Shown here: piece after piece, positions 8,453 through 18,787 of the stretch
Layout of the letters: each line of letters opens with the position of its first letter
Numbering within the stretch: the stretch's first letter is position 1
Assembly (NCBI GenBank): GCA_021801255.1
Contig: JAJYYH010000044.1
Coordinates: forward strand, 1 to 45,805
Length of the DNA stretch: 45,805 bases
Direction: 5' to 3'
Source of the DNA: Pseudomonadota bacterium
Lineage (GTDB): Bacteria; Pseudomonadota; Alphaproteobacteria; Acetobacterales; Acetobacteraceae
The notes under the pieces: generated by a model
The model's database searches: none
The model's input: the letters and a program-made list of their open reading frames with translations, nothing else
Told to the model about the DNA's origin: nothing
Translations under genes and position numbers: made by a program

Positions 8453-10871
8453 GGGAGTTATCCTCTAAAGCAGACATGGTTTCGGCCTCGTGGACAATGG
8501 CAATGGTACGAAGCAGACTGGATGGATTGACACTGATCGAGTTGATGCCGATGCCCGCGAGGAAGCGGGCGATCTCCGGATAATTGGCGGGAGCTTCGCC
8601 ACAGATGCCGACCTTGCGGTAGTTGCGCCGCGCGCCCGTGACCGCAAGCCGCAGCATCTCCAGCATGCCAGGATCGCGCTCGTCGAAATCGAAGGCGACA
8701 ACGTCGGAATCGCGATCGACGCCGAGAGTGAGCTGGGTCAGGTCGTTGGAGCCGATCGAGAAACCATCGAACACGCGGGCGAACGCATCGACTTGGATCA
8801 CATTATTGGGGATCTCGCACATCACGTAGATCTCAAGCCCTTCCTCACCGCGCGTGAGGCCGTGGCGCGCCATTTCCGCCAGCACGGTTTCCGCTTCCGC
8901 GACACGCCGGCAGAACGGCACCATGACCAGCAGATTGCCGAGCCCCATTTCGCCGCGTACCCGCCGGAGCGCGGCACATTCGAGCGCGAAGCCCTCGGCA
9001 TAGGCAGGATGCGCATAGCGCGCGGCACCACGAAACCCGAGCATCGGATTGGCCTCGCGCGGCTCGAATGGGGCGCCCCCGATCAAGGCCGCGTATTCAT
9101 TGGTTTTGAAGTCGGAGAGCCGCACGATCACCGGCTTTGGATAGAAGGCGGCGGCGATGGTGCCGACACCCTCGGCGAGGGTGCGGATGAAGAATTCGCG
9201 CGGCGAGGCATCGGCCGCGGCGAGGTCGGCAATCCGAGCGCGTTCCGCGGCGCTGATCCGCTCGGGGTGCATGAGCGCCATCGGATGGACACCGATATGC
9301 TCGTTGATGATAAATTCCATGCGCGCCAGCCCGACCCCCTCGTTCGGCATCATCGCGGTACGGAAGGCAAGATCGGGATTGCCGAGATTGACCATGATCG
9401 CGGTTTTCGGCATCGTGAGCCCAGTGACATCGACGCGGGAGACATCGAACGGAAGAACGCCGGCATAGACCGCGCCTTGTTCGCCGCCGGCGCAGGAGAC
9501 GGTCACTGTATCGCCGGTCTTGAGCGCTGCCGTCGCGTTGCCGCCGCCGACCACCGCCGGCACACCGAGTTCGCGCGCGACGATCGCCGCATGGCAGGTG
9601 CGCCCACCATGGTCCGTGACGATGGCCCCGGCGGCCTTCATCACCGGCTCCCAATCAGGGCGGGTCTCGGCCGCGACCAATACCTCACCGGGGTGGAACG
9701 TCTGCAGATCCGTCGTCTCGCGGATCAACCGCACGACGCCGCTTGCGATTTTTTCGCCGACCGCCTTGCCGCTCACGAGCGGGGGGGCTGCCACGCGCAG
9801 CGTGTAGGTTTCCAGCATGCCTGGCTGGCGGCGGGAGGCGACGGTTTCCGGGCGCGCCTGCACGATATAGAGTTTATTGTCCTCGGCGTCCTTGGCCCAC
9901 TCGATATCCATCGGTTCGGGATGGCCGGAGGCGGCGGAATAGTGTTCCTCGATGCTGATCGCATCGCCTGCCAGGGCGAGTACTTCGGCATCGCTCAGGC
10001 AATAGCGTCGCTGAAGTTCGGGCGGCGTCGGCTCATCCTGCGTGCTCGCCCCGGCGTGGCCCGCAGCGAGCCCCATGGTGAGCTGCTTGCGGCCGAGCAC
10101 GCGGCGCAGTACGGCGCGGTGACCCTGGCGAAAGGTCGGCTTATGGACATAAAACTCATCAGGATCAACCTTGCCCTGCACGACATTCTCGCCGAGCCCG
10201 TAGGAGCCGGTGATGAACACCACATCGCGAAAGCCGGACTCAGTATCGAGAGTGAAAATCACCCCACTCGACGCACGGTCGGAGCGCACCATTTTCATCA
10301 CGCCGACCGAAAGCGCGACCTTGAAATGATCGAAGCCGTTATTAACACGATAGACGATGGCGCGATCGGTGAAGAGGGAGGCGAAGCAGCGGCGACAGGC
10401 CTCGAATACATCCTCTGCGCCAGTGATGTTGAGATAACTGTCATGCTGGCCGGCAAAGCTTGCATTCGGCAGATCCTCCGCGGTCGCCGAACTGCGCACC
10501 GCGACCGCGACACCTTCGCCATATTCATGCTCGAGCTCGGCGTAAGCCTCGGCGATCGCGCGGCGTAGTATCGTGGTGCCGGTCGCGGCATGAACGATCT
10601 CGCGCGCACTGGCCGCGGCCCGGCTCAACGCCACGACGTCGGTTACGTCGAGTGTGTCGAGCAGGGCGTGGAGTTTAGCAAAAGCGCCGGCATCCCCAAG
10701 CGCCTGGCGATAGGCGTAGGCGGTGAGCGCAAAGCCATTCGGTACCCGCACGTTCGCCGCTCCAAGCCGGCTATAGAGTTCGCCCAACGAGGCGTTTTTG
10801 CCTCCGACTTCGGGAATATCAGCGATACCGAGCGCAGCGAACCAGCGAATCAACGGGGATGCGACGGACAT
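8445..10871 (-). CDS. ppsA: Phosphoenolpyruvate synthase
   Basis: 808 residues (E. coli PpsA has 792). It converts pyruvate, ATP and water to PEP, AMP and phosphate. Domains in order are an N-terminal ATP-grasp domain (GGKNASLGEL near 24, VRSSATAEDLPNASFAGQ near 122), the phosphohistidine domain with TDHGGRTCHAAIVARELG (catalytic His near 425), and a C-terminal PEP-binding barrel with GSNDLTQLTLGVDRDS and GICGEAPAN. The ATG at 10871 is preceded by GGAGGGAG and aligns with family N-termini; a longer open frame to 10934 would cover the promoter. First gene of the minus-strand module, with an FNR-type promoter directly upstream. PEP synthesis would reverse the last step of glycolysis while PFOR in the same cluster consumes pyruvate. 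Confidence 0.95.
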   Translation of the reverse strand: MSVASPLIRWFAALGIADIPEVGGKNASLGELYSRLGAANVRVPNGFALTAYAYRQALGDAGAFAKLHALLDTLDVTDVVALSRAAASAREIVHAATGTTILRRAIAEAYAELEHEYGEGVAVAVRSSATAEDLPNASFAGQHDSYLNITGAEDVFEACRRCFASLFTDRAIVYRVNNGFDHFKVALSVGVMKMVRSDRASSGVIFTLDTESGFRDVVFITGSYGLGENVVQGKVDPDEFYVHKPTFRQGHRAVLRRVLGRKQLTMGLAAGHAGASTQDEPTPPELQRRYCLSDAEVLALAGDAISIEEHYSAASGHPEPMDIEWAKDAEDNKLYIVQARPETVASRRQPGMLETYTLRVAAPPLVSGKAVGEKIASGVVRLIRETTDLQTFHPGEVLVAAETRPDWEPVMKAAGAIVTDHGGRTCHAAIVARELGVPAVVGGGNATAALKTGDTVTVSCAGGEQGAVYAGVLPFDVSRVDVTGLTMPKTAIMVNLGNPDLAFRTAMMPNEGVGLARMEFIINEHIGVHPMALMHPERISAAERARIADLAAADASPREFFIRTLAEGVGTIAAAFYPKPVIVRLSDFKTNEYAALIGGAPFEPREANPMLGFRGAARYAHPAYAEGFALECAALRRVRGEMGLGNLLVMVPFCRRVAEAETVLAEMARHGLTRGEEGLEIYVMCEIPNNVIQVDAFARVFDGFSIGSNDLTQLTLGVDRDSDVVAFDFDERDPGMLEMLRLAVTGARRNYRKVGICGEAPANYPEIARFLAGIGINSISVNPSSLLRTIAIVHEAETMSALEDNSHG

Positions 10872-10905
10872 ACTGTAGCTCCCTCCATTAAATATTATAT
10901 TCAAA

Positions 10906-10947
10906 ATCATATAATCCAACGCGCCATCTAGCATTGATCTGGGTCAA
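10906..10947 (-). promoter_or_regulatory. FNR/FixK-type box and class II promoter for ppsA
   Basis: On the minus strand, TTGACCCAGATCAA (10947-10934) differs at one position from the FNR/FixK consensus TTGAT-N4-ATCAA. Exactly 22 bases later comes TATGAT (10911-10906), a 5/6 match to a -10 hexamer. This is the geometry of a class II FNR promoter, with the box centred at -41.5. The predicted start site is near 10899, leaving a leader of about 28 bases that holds the GGAGGGAG ribosome binding site. Which regulator acts here (FNR, FixK or another Crp/Fnr member) is not determined by the site. Confidence 0.75.
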
Positions 10948-11212
10948 CAGCGGCGATATCCTGGCAACCGGTAAAATTTTTCAGGCGACGTTGCCCGCCT
11001 CGAGCCAGATGCCGGGGCGAGACGCGAGCGAGCGGTGGCGCCTGCGGGATCGCCACAAGGACGGCAAGGCCGGACAGCGCCGGAGCGAGACGCAGGTCCG
11101 GCCGCATGTCTGTGCCCGCGCTGGCAGGGAGATGGCACAGAAGGCGCGTTCGGAAGATCCGCCGAGCCATCGCCCGCGACGCACTCGCGGACGAAAGCCT
11201 TCGTGCTGAGGC
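10948..11212. other. Intergenic region between the ppsA promoter and acyl-CoA dehydrogenase
   Basis: 265 bp of mostly high-GC sequence. Short open frames exist on both strands but none has a credible start, family resemblance or codon pattern. I see no clear factor-independent terminator for the acyl-CoA dehydrogenase gene that ends at 11213. Confidence 0.4.
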
Positions 11213-13003
<1,791 letters not shown>

Positions 13004-13022
13004 CGGCGTGATCTTTCTTTGC

Positions 13023-15338
13023 TCAGTTGCGGAGCGGCTTGCCGGTCTCGAGCGTATGCTCGATCCGCGCGAGCGTGGGCGCGGTTCGAATCAGGCGCAT
13101 GAAGGCCTCGCGCTCAAGGGTTAGGAGGTTGGCCTCCTCGCACGTGTCGAGAAGATCGGTCTCGCCGCCCGAGAGAATGCCGGCAAGCGCCTCGGCCACC
13201 ATGAGATCGTGTTGGGTGGCGAGACCCTGACGATAAAATCCCTCGGCGGCAAGCATCAAAGCAAGTTTTCCCGAGGCACCGGGGAGGGTGAAAACCGGCT
13301 CGGTCGGCGGGGTGTAATGGACGGCCAGCGCCAGCGCGCGTGCCTTCGCGTCGGCGAGCAGCCGGTCGCGATTCATGGTGATGCCATCGTCCTCGCGCAG
13401 GATACGCATCTCGCGCGCTTCGGCGGCGGATTTTGCCACACGCGCCGTGCTGATCATCTCGAACACCTGGGCGAGCGCAGGCATCGGCCCTTGCGGCGCT
13501 TTCGCCGCGCCTTGCCAGCGCGCCAGCATCTCCTTGGTGCCGCCCCAACCGGGCACAAGACCTACGCCGCACTCAACCAGCCCAGCATAGGTTTCGGCAT
13601 GGGCCTGGATCGCATCCGAATGGAGCAGAATTTCGCAGCCGCCCCCCAACGTCATGCCAGCGGGTGCCGCAACTACCGGGAACGGCGCGTATTTCAGTGC
13701 CAGCATCGCGCGCTGGCCGGCGGCGAGGGTTTTCTCGATCTCGCTCCAGGCAGCGATGTTGGCGGCGAACAATGCAAGGCCAAGATTGGCGCCGACCGAG
13801 AAATTGGCGCCCTCGTTATAGATCACCATAGCCTTGAATTCCTCACGCACCCGCGCCACCGATTGTTCGATCATGGCGACGGTGCCTTGATCGAGCGCGT
13901 TCATCTTGCTAGTAAATTCAAGACACACAACGCCATCGCCGATATCCCAGAGCGCAGCAGCGGAATTTTTCGCGAGTGGTTTGGCGTGGCGCTTGATATC
14001 GGCGAGCAGCAGGACGCCCGCAGGACGCTGGATGTCATGATAGACGCCGTCGCGCCCAAGATATTGCTGGATCCCGTGCTGCGAACGGTAGAACGGGCTT
14101 TTGGCGCTGGCGAGGAGTGGCGGGAGGGAAATGCCCTCTTGCTCAATTGCCGCGCGCGTTGCCGCGAGCCCCAGCCGGTCGATGAGTTCGAACGGACCCT
14201 GTTTCCAATTATAGCCAAGCCGCATTGCCTCATCGATGGCGGTGATATCGTCCGCCGCCTCGGGCACCAGCATCGCGGCATAAGCGAGCGTATGGGTGAG
14301 CACACGCCGCGCATAGGCGCCGAACTTTCCTGGCAGGGACATCAAGGCGCCGAGATCGCGCGTCGCCACCGCGGGCAGCGTAACGGAAATTTCCGGGCGA
14401 TAGGTGCCGGTTGCGAGGTCGATGGCCTCTTTCACCCGCGCGCCCTGGGCGCGGTTCAGGCGATAAAACCCCCCCTTTCCCTTTCGCCCGGTAAGACCTT
14501 CGCGGATCATCCTGCCAATCAGCGGAACATCGCGGTTGGCGGCATGGAAGGGATCGGATTGCGGCAATGTTGCGGCCAGGCTGGCATTGATATGCGGCAT
14601 GAGGTCGAGGCCGACGAGATCGATCAGGCCGAAGATGCCGGTTTTTGGGATCCCGACCGGGCGGCCCATCACGGCGTCCGCTTCCTCGACGCTAAGCCCG
14701 AGATCAAGTGCTGCGAGCACCCCCACCTGCATCCAATAGACGCCAAGGCGATTGGCGATGAAGCCGGGACTGTCCTTGCAGCGCACGATCGATTTGCCGA
14801 GCGCGCGATCGGCAAAGGCGGCGATGGTTTCGAGAAGCGCGGGATCGGTGGCGCTGCCGCCGACCAGTTCAAGCAGGCGCATGTAGCGCGGCGGGTTGAA
14901 GAAATGGGTGATCATGAAATGCCGCGCGAAATCTGCCGGCAAATCTTTAACGAGAGCGGCAAGCGGAATGGTCGAGGTGTTGGACGAGATCACGGCGGTC
15001 GATTTCCGTACTGCGGCAAGCCGCCGATAGAGCGCCTGCTTGATCGGCAGATCCTCGATGACCGCCTCAATAATCCAATCGCAATCGGCAAGAGATTCGA
15101 GATCGTCCTCGGTGTTGCCGGGGGTGATCAACTTTGCCGCCTGCGCCGACATCAGCGGTGCGGGCTCGGTTTTTACCATGCGGGCGATGGCGCCGGCGGC
15201 GATGGCGTTGCGCTCCGTGGCACCCGGCGGGACGATGTCGAGCAGCCGAACCGGATAGCCGGCGTTGGCGATCTGGGCCGCGATGCCGGCGCCCATGACG
15301 CCAGCGCCGACCACCGCGAGCTTGCGGATTTCGCTCAT
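13023..15338 (-). CDS. 3-hydroxyacyl-CoA dehydrogenase / enoyl-CoA hydratase (FadN-type)
   Basis: 771-residue bifunctional beta-oxidation enzyme. The dehydrogenase comes first: VVGAGVMGAGIAAQIANAG NAD site near residue 9, HFFNPPRYM with the catalytic His near 143, and a second HAD C-terminal repeat near 300-400. The crotonase domain follows (GMTLGGGCEILLHSD near 560, ECGVGLVPGWGGTKEML near 590, with Glu in the hydratase position). This order is that of FadN and the reverse of E. coli FadB. The ATG at 15338 shares one base with the thiolase stop (TGATG), so the pair is translationally coupled; the longer frame to 15386 lies inside the thiolase. It makes the 3-ketoacyl-CoA cleaved by the thiolase upstream. 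Confidence 0.93.
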   Translation of the reverse strand: MSEIRKLAVVGAGVMGAGIAAQIANAGYPVRLLDIVPPGATERNAIAAGAIARMVKTEPAPLMSAQAAKLITPGNTEDDLESLADCDWIIEAVIEDLPIKQALYRRLAAVRKSTAVISSNTSTIPLAALVKDLPADFARHFMITHFFNPPRYMRLLELVGGSATDPALLETIAAFADRALGKSIVRCKDSPGFIANRLGVYWMQVGVLAALDLGLSVEEADAVMGRPVGIPKTGIFGLIDLVGLDLMPHINASLAATLPQSDPFHAANRDVPLIGRMIREGLTGRKGKGGFYRLNRAQGARVKEAIDLATGTYRPEISVTLPAVATRDLGALMSLPGKFGAYARRVLTHTLAYAAMLVPEAADDITAIDEAMRLGYNWKQGPFELIDRLGLAATRAAIEQEGISLPPLLASAKSPFYRSQHGIQQYLGRDGVYHDIQRPAGVLLLADIKRHAKPLAKNSAAALWDIGDGVVCLEFTSKMNALDQGTVAMIEQSVARVREEFKAMVIYNEGANFSVGANLGLALFAANIAAWSEIEKTLAAGQRAMLALKYAPFPVVAAPAGMTLGGGCEILLHSDAIQAHAETYAGLVECGVGLVPGWGGTKEMLARWQGAAKAPQGPMPALAQVFEMISTARVAKSAAEAREMRILREDDGITMNRDRLLADAKARALALAVHYTPPTEPVFTLPGASGKLALMLAAEGFYRQGLATQHDLMVAEALAGILSGGETDLLDTCEEANLLTLEREAFMRLIRTAPTLARIEHTLETGKPLRN

Positions 15339-16474
15339 CACACGCGCTCCAGAATGGTCGCGATCCCCTGGCCGCCGCCAATGCACTGCGTCGCCAGGGC
15401 GTAGCGCTTGCCCTCGCGTTGCAGCAGCGCGGCAGCTTTGCCGACAATACGCGCGCCGGTCGCGCCCAGGGGATGGCCGAGTGCGATCGCGCCGCCATCG
15501 AGATTGACTTTTTTCTCGGTGATACCGAGTTCGCGCATGCAGGCGATCGCCTGGCTCGCGAAGGCCTCGTTGAGTTCGACGATATCGATCGCCGAAATAT
15601 CGAGCCCCGCGCGCGCCAGGGCCTTTTTCGTGGCCGCCACGGGGCCGATCCCCATGATTTCGGGGGCGCAGCCCGCGACACTCACGGCCCGCACGCGCGC
15701 GAGTGGCGTGAGCTTGTTACGCGCGGCGAAATCGCTGCTGCACACCAGAAGCGCTGTGGCGCCATCGGTGAGGGGAGACGAGGTGCCGGCGGTGACGCTG
15801 CCATCGCTGGTAAAAGCGGGCTTGAGTGCGGCAAGCGCGGAGGCGGTGGTATCGGGGCGGATGCAGCCGTCATGCTCGACCATGCCGGATTTCGTGGTGA
15901 TGGGCACGATCTCGGCGCTGAGATGGCCGGCTCGTTGCGCGGCGGCGGCGCGGGCGTGGCTTTGGACGGCAAAAGCATCCTGCTCGGCGCGGCTGATCTT
16001 GAATTTGCGCGCGAGATTCTCCGCGGTTTCGCCCATGCTGATATAGGCGGCGGGATATTTGGCGTGGAGCGCCGGATTGGGCAGCGGGTTATAGCCCATC
16101 AGCGGCACACGGCTCATGCTTTCGACGCCGACGCACAAAAACGCCTCGCCGGCGCCGAGCGCGATCTGGCCTGCCGCCATGTGCACTGCCTGCATCGAGG
16201 AGCCGCAAAAGCGATTGACGGTGACGCCGGCCACGGTGATCGGTAGATCGGCGAGCAGACCGACGAGACGGCCGAGGTTCAATCCCTGCTCGGCTTCCGG
16301 CATGGCGCAGCCGAGAATGAGATCCTCGATCGTCGCGGGATCGATGTTGAGGCGAGCCAACAGGCCACGCACGACGGCGGCCGCGAGATCGTCGGGGCGG
16401 GTGCGGGCGAGCGCGCCTTTCTTGGCGAAGGTGAAGGGCGAACGGGCATAGGCGGCAATCAGAACGTCATGCAT
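15338..16474 (-). CDS. fadA: Acetyl-CoA C-acyltransferase (3-ketoacyl-CoA thiolase)
   Basis: 378-residue thiolase that cleaves 3-ketoacyl-CoA to acetyl-CoA and a shortened acyl-CoA. The nucleophilic Cys is in NRFCGSSMQAVHMA near residue 90, the His-bearing segment is ALGHPLGATGARI near 335, and the second Cys is in CIGGGQGIA close to the C-terminus. NEAF is present near 305. The ATG at 16474 is preceded by AGGAGG at good distance; the frame continues upstream to 16600 without family similarity. The gene overlaps the dehydrogenase/hydratase by one base and follows the MerR regulator by 31 bp. The symbol is by analogy with beta-oxidation thiolases; acetyl-CoA acetyltransferase activity is possible. 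Confidence 0.92.
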   Translation of the reverse strand: MHDVLIAAYARSPFTFAKKGALARTRPDDLAAAVVRGLLARLNIDPATIEDLILGCAMPEAEQGLNLGRLVGLLADLPITVAGVTVNRFCGSSMQAVHMAAGQIALGAGEAFLCVGVESMSRVPLMGYNPLPNPALHAKYPAAYISMGETAENLARKFKISRAEQDAFAVQSHARAAAAQRAGHLSAEIVPITTKSGMVEHDGCIRPDTTASALAALKPAFTSDGSVTAGTSSPLTDGATALLVCSSDFAARNKLTPLARVRAVSVAGCAPEIMGIGPVAATKKALARAGLDISAIDIVELNEAFASQAIACMRELGITEKKVNLDGGAIALGHPLGATGARIVGKAAALLQREGKRYALATQCIGGGQGIATILERV

Positions 16475-16505
16475 GTTGTAGGCACCTCCTGCGAAATGGT
16501 CGGGC

Positions 16506-16937
16506 TCAGCCAGCGAGTTTGCGGCGCGGCGGGGCGGGGGATTCGAGGGCGGAACTGGCTTGCCGCTCGATCTCGCGCAAATCGCCGAGGGCTTGTTCAA
16601 GCGCGATTTTCTGATCCTCCAACTGCGCGATGCGGATTTTTACGGCCTTGAGCAGCATGCGCAATTGCGGGATCTGCGTTGTGTCGATGTCGTAGAGATC
16701 GAGATACTCCTTGATCTCACGCAGCGAGAAGCCAAGCCGCTTGCCGCGCAGGATGAGGATCATGCGCGCCCGGTCGCGATGCGTGTAAACCCGCGTGGTG
16801 CCGGCGCGGCGCGGGATGATCAGCCCGCGATCCTCGTAGAAGCGGATGGTGCGCGCGGTAACGCCAAGTTCCTGGGCAAGCTGGGTCACGGTATAGAAGC
16901 GCTCGCTCGGCGACACGCCGGGATGCTCGGCTGGCAT
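16506..16937 (-). CDS. MerR-family transcriptional regulator
   Basis: 143 residues. The N-terminal winged helix-turn-helix reads YTVTQLAQELGVTARTIRFY (residues 15-34), followed by EDRGLIIPRRAGTTRVY, the wing typical of MerR proteins. A coiled-coil dimerisation helix runs from about 95 to 130. No Cys-rich metal site or large effector domain is present. The small size and position inside a catabolic operon recall LiuR-type regulators of acyl-CoA degradation; that match is inference. It lies between the acyl-CoA ligase and the thiolase on the same strand. A TACC-N5-GGTA dyad sits 8 bp before its start codon, suggesting autoregulation. Confidence 0.9.
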   Translation of the reverse strand: MPAEHPGVSPSERFYTVTQLAQELGVTARTIRFYEDRGLIIPRRAGTTRVYTHRDRARMILILRGKRLGFSLREIKEYLDLYDIDTTQIPQLRMLLKAVKIRIAQLEDQKIALEQALGDLREIERQASSALESPAPPRRKLAG

Positions 16938-16944
16938 GGTTTCT

Positions 16945-16957
16945 TACCTATACGGTA
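16945..16957 (-). promoter_or_regulatory. Candidate MerR operator before the regulator gene
   Basis: Plus-strand sequence TACCTATACGGTA, an interrupted dyad with perfect TACC and GGTA arms and 5 bases between. A similar sequence occurs in front of the acyl-CoA ligase at 18700-18712, agreeing at 10 of 13 positions. The shared motif makes it a candidate binding site for the MerR protein encoded directly downstream. No binding evidence is available from sequence. Confidence 0.5.
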
Positions 16958-17008
16958 GTTTGATTACGCACTTTACTGACAGCCCGGCGCGCCCGCAAGC
17001 CCCGCGCG

Positions 17009-18640
17009 TCAGCCGGCATGCCGCGTCCGTTCCGCGGCCTGCAACTCCTTCTTCGCGAGTTTGCCGATTGCGGTTTTCGGGAGGCTTGCGCGGATTTCGA
17101 TCTCGCGCGGCATTTCGATTTTCGAAATCTCACCTTCGAGAAAGGCGAGCAATGCGGCTGCGCCGACCTGCTCTCCGGGGCGCAAAACGACGAAAGCTTT
17201 CGGCGCCTCGCCACGATAGGCGTCGGGCACGCCGACCACCATCGCCTCGGCCACCGCCGGGTGGCGATAGAGTGCCTCCTCGATGATGCGTGGATAGATG
17301 TTGTAGCCGCCGGCGAGGATCACATCCTTGAGACGATCGACGAGAAAAAGATAGCCGTCCTCATCGAGATAGCCGATATCGCCGGTGCGGAGCACGCCGT
17401 CGATGAAGGCTCGCGCGGTTTCCTCCGGCCGCTTCCAGTAGCCCATCATCACCTGCGGGCCGCGGATGCAGATCTCGCCCTTTTCACCCACGCCCAGGCG
17501 GCGCTCGGGGTGCTCGGGATCGCGGATTTCGATGGTGGTATCCGGCACGGCGCGACCGACCGAACCCGGCTTGATCGGCGAGAACGTCGTGTTGGAGGCG
17601 GACGCGCCCGATGTTTCGCTTAGCCCATAGGCTTCGATGAACTGAAGCCCGGTCAAGGCCTTTAAGCGTTTGCAAAGCTCCTCGGAAAACGGCGCGCCGC
17701 CGCCGATCCACATACGGATCGACGCAATATCTTCCGCGCCATGCGTGGCCGTCGCTGCGAGCACGGCGGTCACAATGGTCGGCACGACGGGGAAGATGCT
17801 CGGCCGCGTTTGCTTGATCGTCCGCATCACTTCGTCGATCGAAAAACGCGGCAGCAAGATGATTTCCGCGCCGATCTGAGCGGAACAGTTCATCAGAACC
17901 GTCATTCCGATGACGTGAAACAGGGGCAGCACAGCAAGAACACGCTCTTCACCGGGCTTCACCTCCGGCGCGCAGGCGAGGGTTTGACGCATGCAGGCGA
18001 GCAGATTGGCATGCGTCAGCATTGCGCCTTTGGGCACGCCGGTGGTGCCGCCGGTGTATTGCAGCACCGCGAGATCGCTCGCCCCCACCGAGACGCGAGC
18101 CGGCTGGCCGACCCCGGCAGTGAGGGCGGCAAGCGGGATGATCCGCCCATCGCGCGGGCGCGCGATCTCCTTGCGCCGCAGCGTGTAGAGCGCGAACGCC
18201 TTCCAGGGCGGCAGGATGCCCCGCATCGGGCAGAGAATGACCCGCTTCGCCCCGGCTTCGAGTACCGGACCCACGAGGCGCGCGAGATCGGGCACCACCA
18301 TGATCGCGGTCTCGGAATCGGCCATTTGCCCCGCGATCTCGCGCGCGACGTAAAGCGGGTTGTAGTTCACCACCACGCCGCCGGCCTTGAGGATGGCGAA
18401 ATAGAACATAACGGAATAGGGCGTGTTGGGCAGGCAGAGCCCGACCTTCACCCCCGGCCCCACGCCGGCGCGCTGCAAACCAGCGGCGATCCGATCCACC
18501 GCCTCGCCGAGTGCGCGATAGGTCCAGCGCCGGCCCATGAACCACAGCGCCGGCCGGGCCACAAAGCGGGCGGCGGCGGTCTCGAGCAGGGCCGGCAGGG
18601 TTTCGGGGGGCGTCTCATTCCACTGCGGATAAGCATCCAT
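17009..18640 (-). CDS. fadD: Long-chain fatty acid-CoA ligase
   Basis: 543-residue ANL-superfamily enzyme that activates fatty acids to acyl-CoA through an acyl-adenylate. The P-loop-like motif YTGGTTGVPKGA is near residue 195, the AMP-binding YGLSETSG near 338, the hinge motif RTGDIGYLDEDGYLFLVDR near 415, and the catalytic Lys in KTAIGKLAKKEL near the end. The length fits FadD-type ligases. The ATG at 18640 has AGGAG 11 bases upstream. It is the first gene of the beta-oxidation operon and diverges from trpG across 147 bp. Chain-length preference cannot be read from sequence. Confidence 0.93.
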   Translation of the reverse strand: MDAYPQWNETPPETLPALLETAAARFVARPALWFMGRRWTYRALGEAVDRIAAGLQRAGVGPGVKVGLCLPNTPYSVMFYFAILKAGGVVVNYNPLYVAREIAGQMADSETAIMVVPDLARLVGPVLEAGAKRVILCPMRGILPPWKAFALYTLRRKEIARPRDGRIIPLAALTAGVGQPARVSVGASDLAVLQYTGGTTGVPKGAMLTHANLLACMRQTLACAPEVKPGEERVLAVLPLFHVIGMTVLMNCSAQIGAEIILLPRFSIDEVMRTIKQTRPSIFPVVPTIVTAVLAATATHGAEDIASIRMWIGGGAPFSEELCKRLKALTGLQFIEAYGLSETSGASASNTTFSPIKPGSVGRAVPDTTIEIRDPEHPERRLGVGEKGEICIRGPQVMMGYWKRPEETARAFIDGVLRTGDIGYLDEDGYLFLVDRLKDVILAGGYNIYPRIIEEALYRHPAVAEAMVVGVPDAYRGEAPKAFVVLRPGEQVGAAALLAFLEGEISKIEMPREIEIRASLPKTAIGKLAKKELQAAERTRHAG

Positions 18641-18679
18641 AGCCCTGTCTCCTAACTCGGCCTATTCAAGCCGGAAAAT

Positions 18680-18712
18680 AACCTATTCGTCAACTAAATT
18701 TCCTATGAGGTA
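18680..18712 (-). promoter_or_regulatory. Candidate MerR operators upstream of the acyl-CoA ligase
   Basis: Two copies of a motif resembling the dyad before the MerR gene. TTCCTATGAGGTA at 18700-18712 agrees at 10 of 13 positions and AACCTATTCGTCA at 18680-18692 at about 8. A third CCTATT occurs at 18661. On the minus strand TTGACG (18693-18688) lies between the two and could serve as a -35 element. The arrangement suggests regulation of the ligase by the operon-encoded MerR protein. Confidence 0.4.
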
Positions 18713-18787
18713 TTTGCATGGCGGAATCTTGGGATTCTGGCTTTCGCGGCGAGACCACCTGGCTTATCAAGGAGCGAGAGGTGCGCC

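Noticed and set aside
8490-10568. 692-codon open frame on the plus strand opposite ppsA
   Set aside because: High-GC codon bias opens long antisense frames; the product is His/Asp/Arg-rich with no domain, and ppsA on the other strand has full family motifs.
10934-11209. Small plus-strand frame in the ppsA upstream gap
   Set aside because: Starts within the FNR box region, has no ribosome binding site and no resemblance to known proteins.
13209-15404. 731-codon open frame on the plus strand opposite the FadN-type gene
   Set aside because: Shadow of a well-supported gene; composition is unlike any protein family and there is no ribosome binding site.
18718-18787. Possible trp leader peptide upstream of trpG
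   Set aside because: The frame has two separate Trp codons, no consecutive Trp run, runs into trpG, and shows no terminator-like stem.
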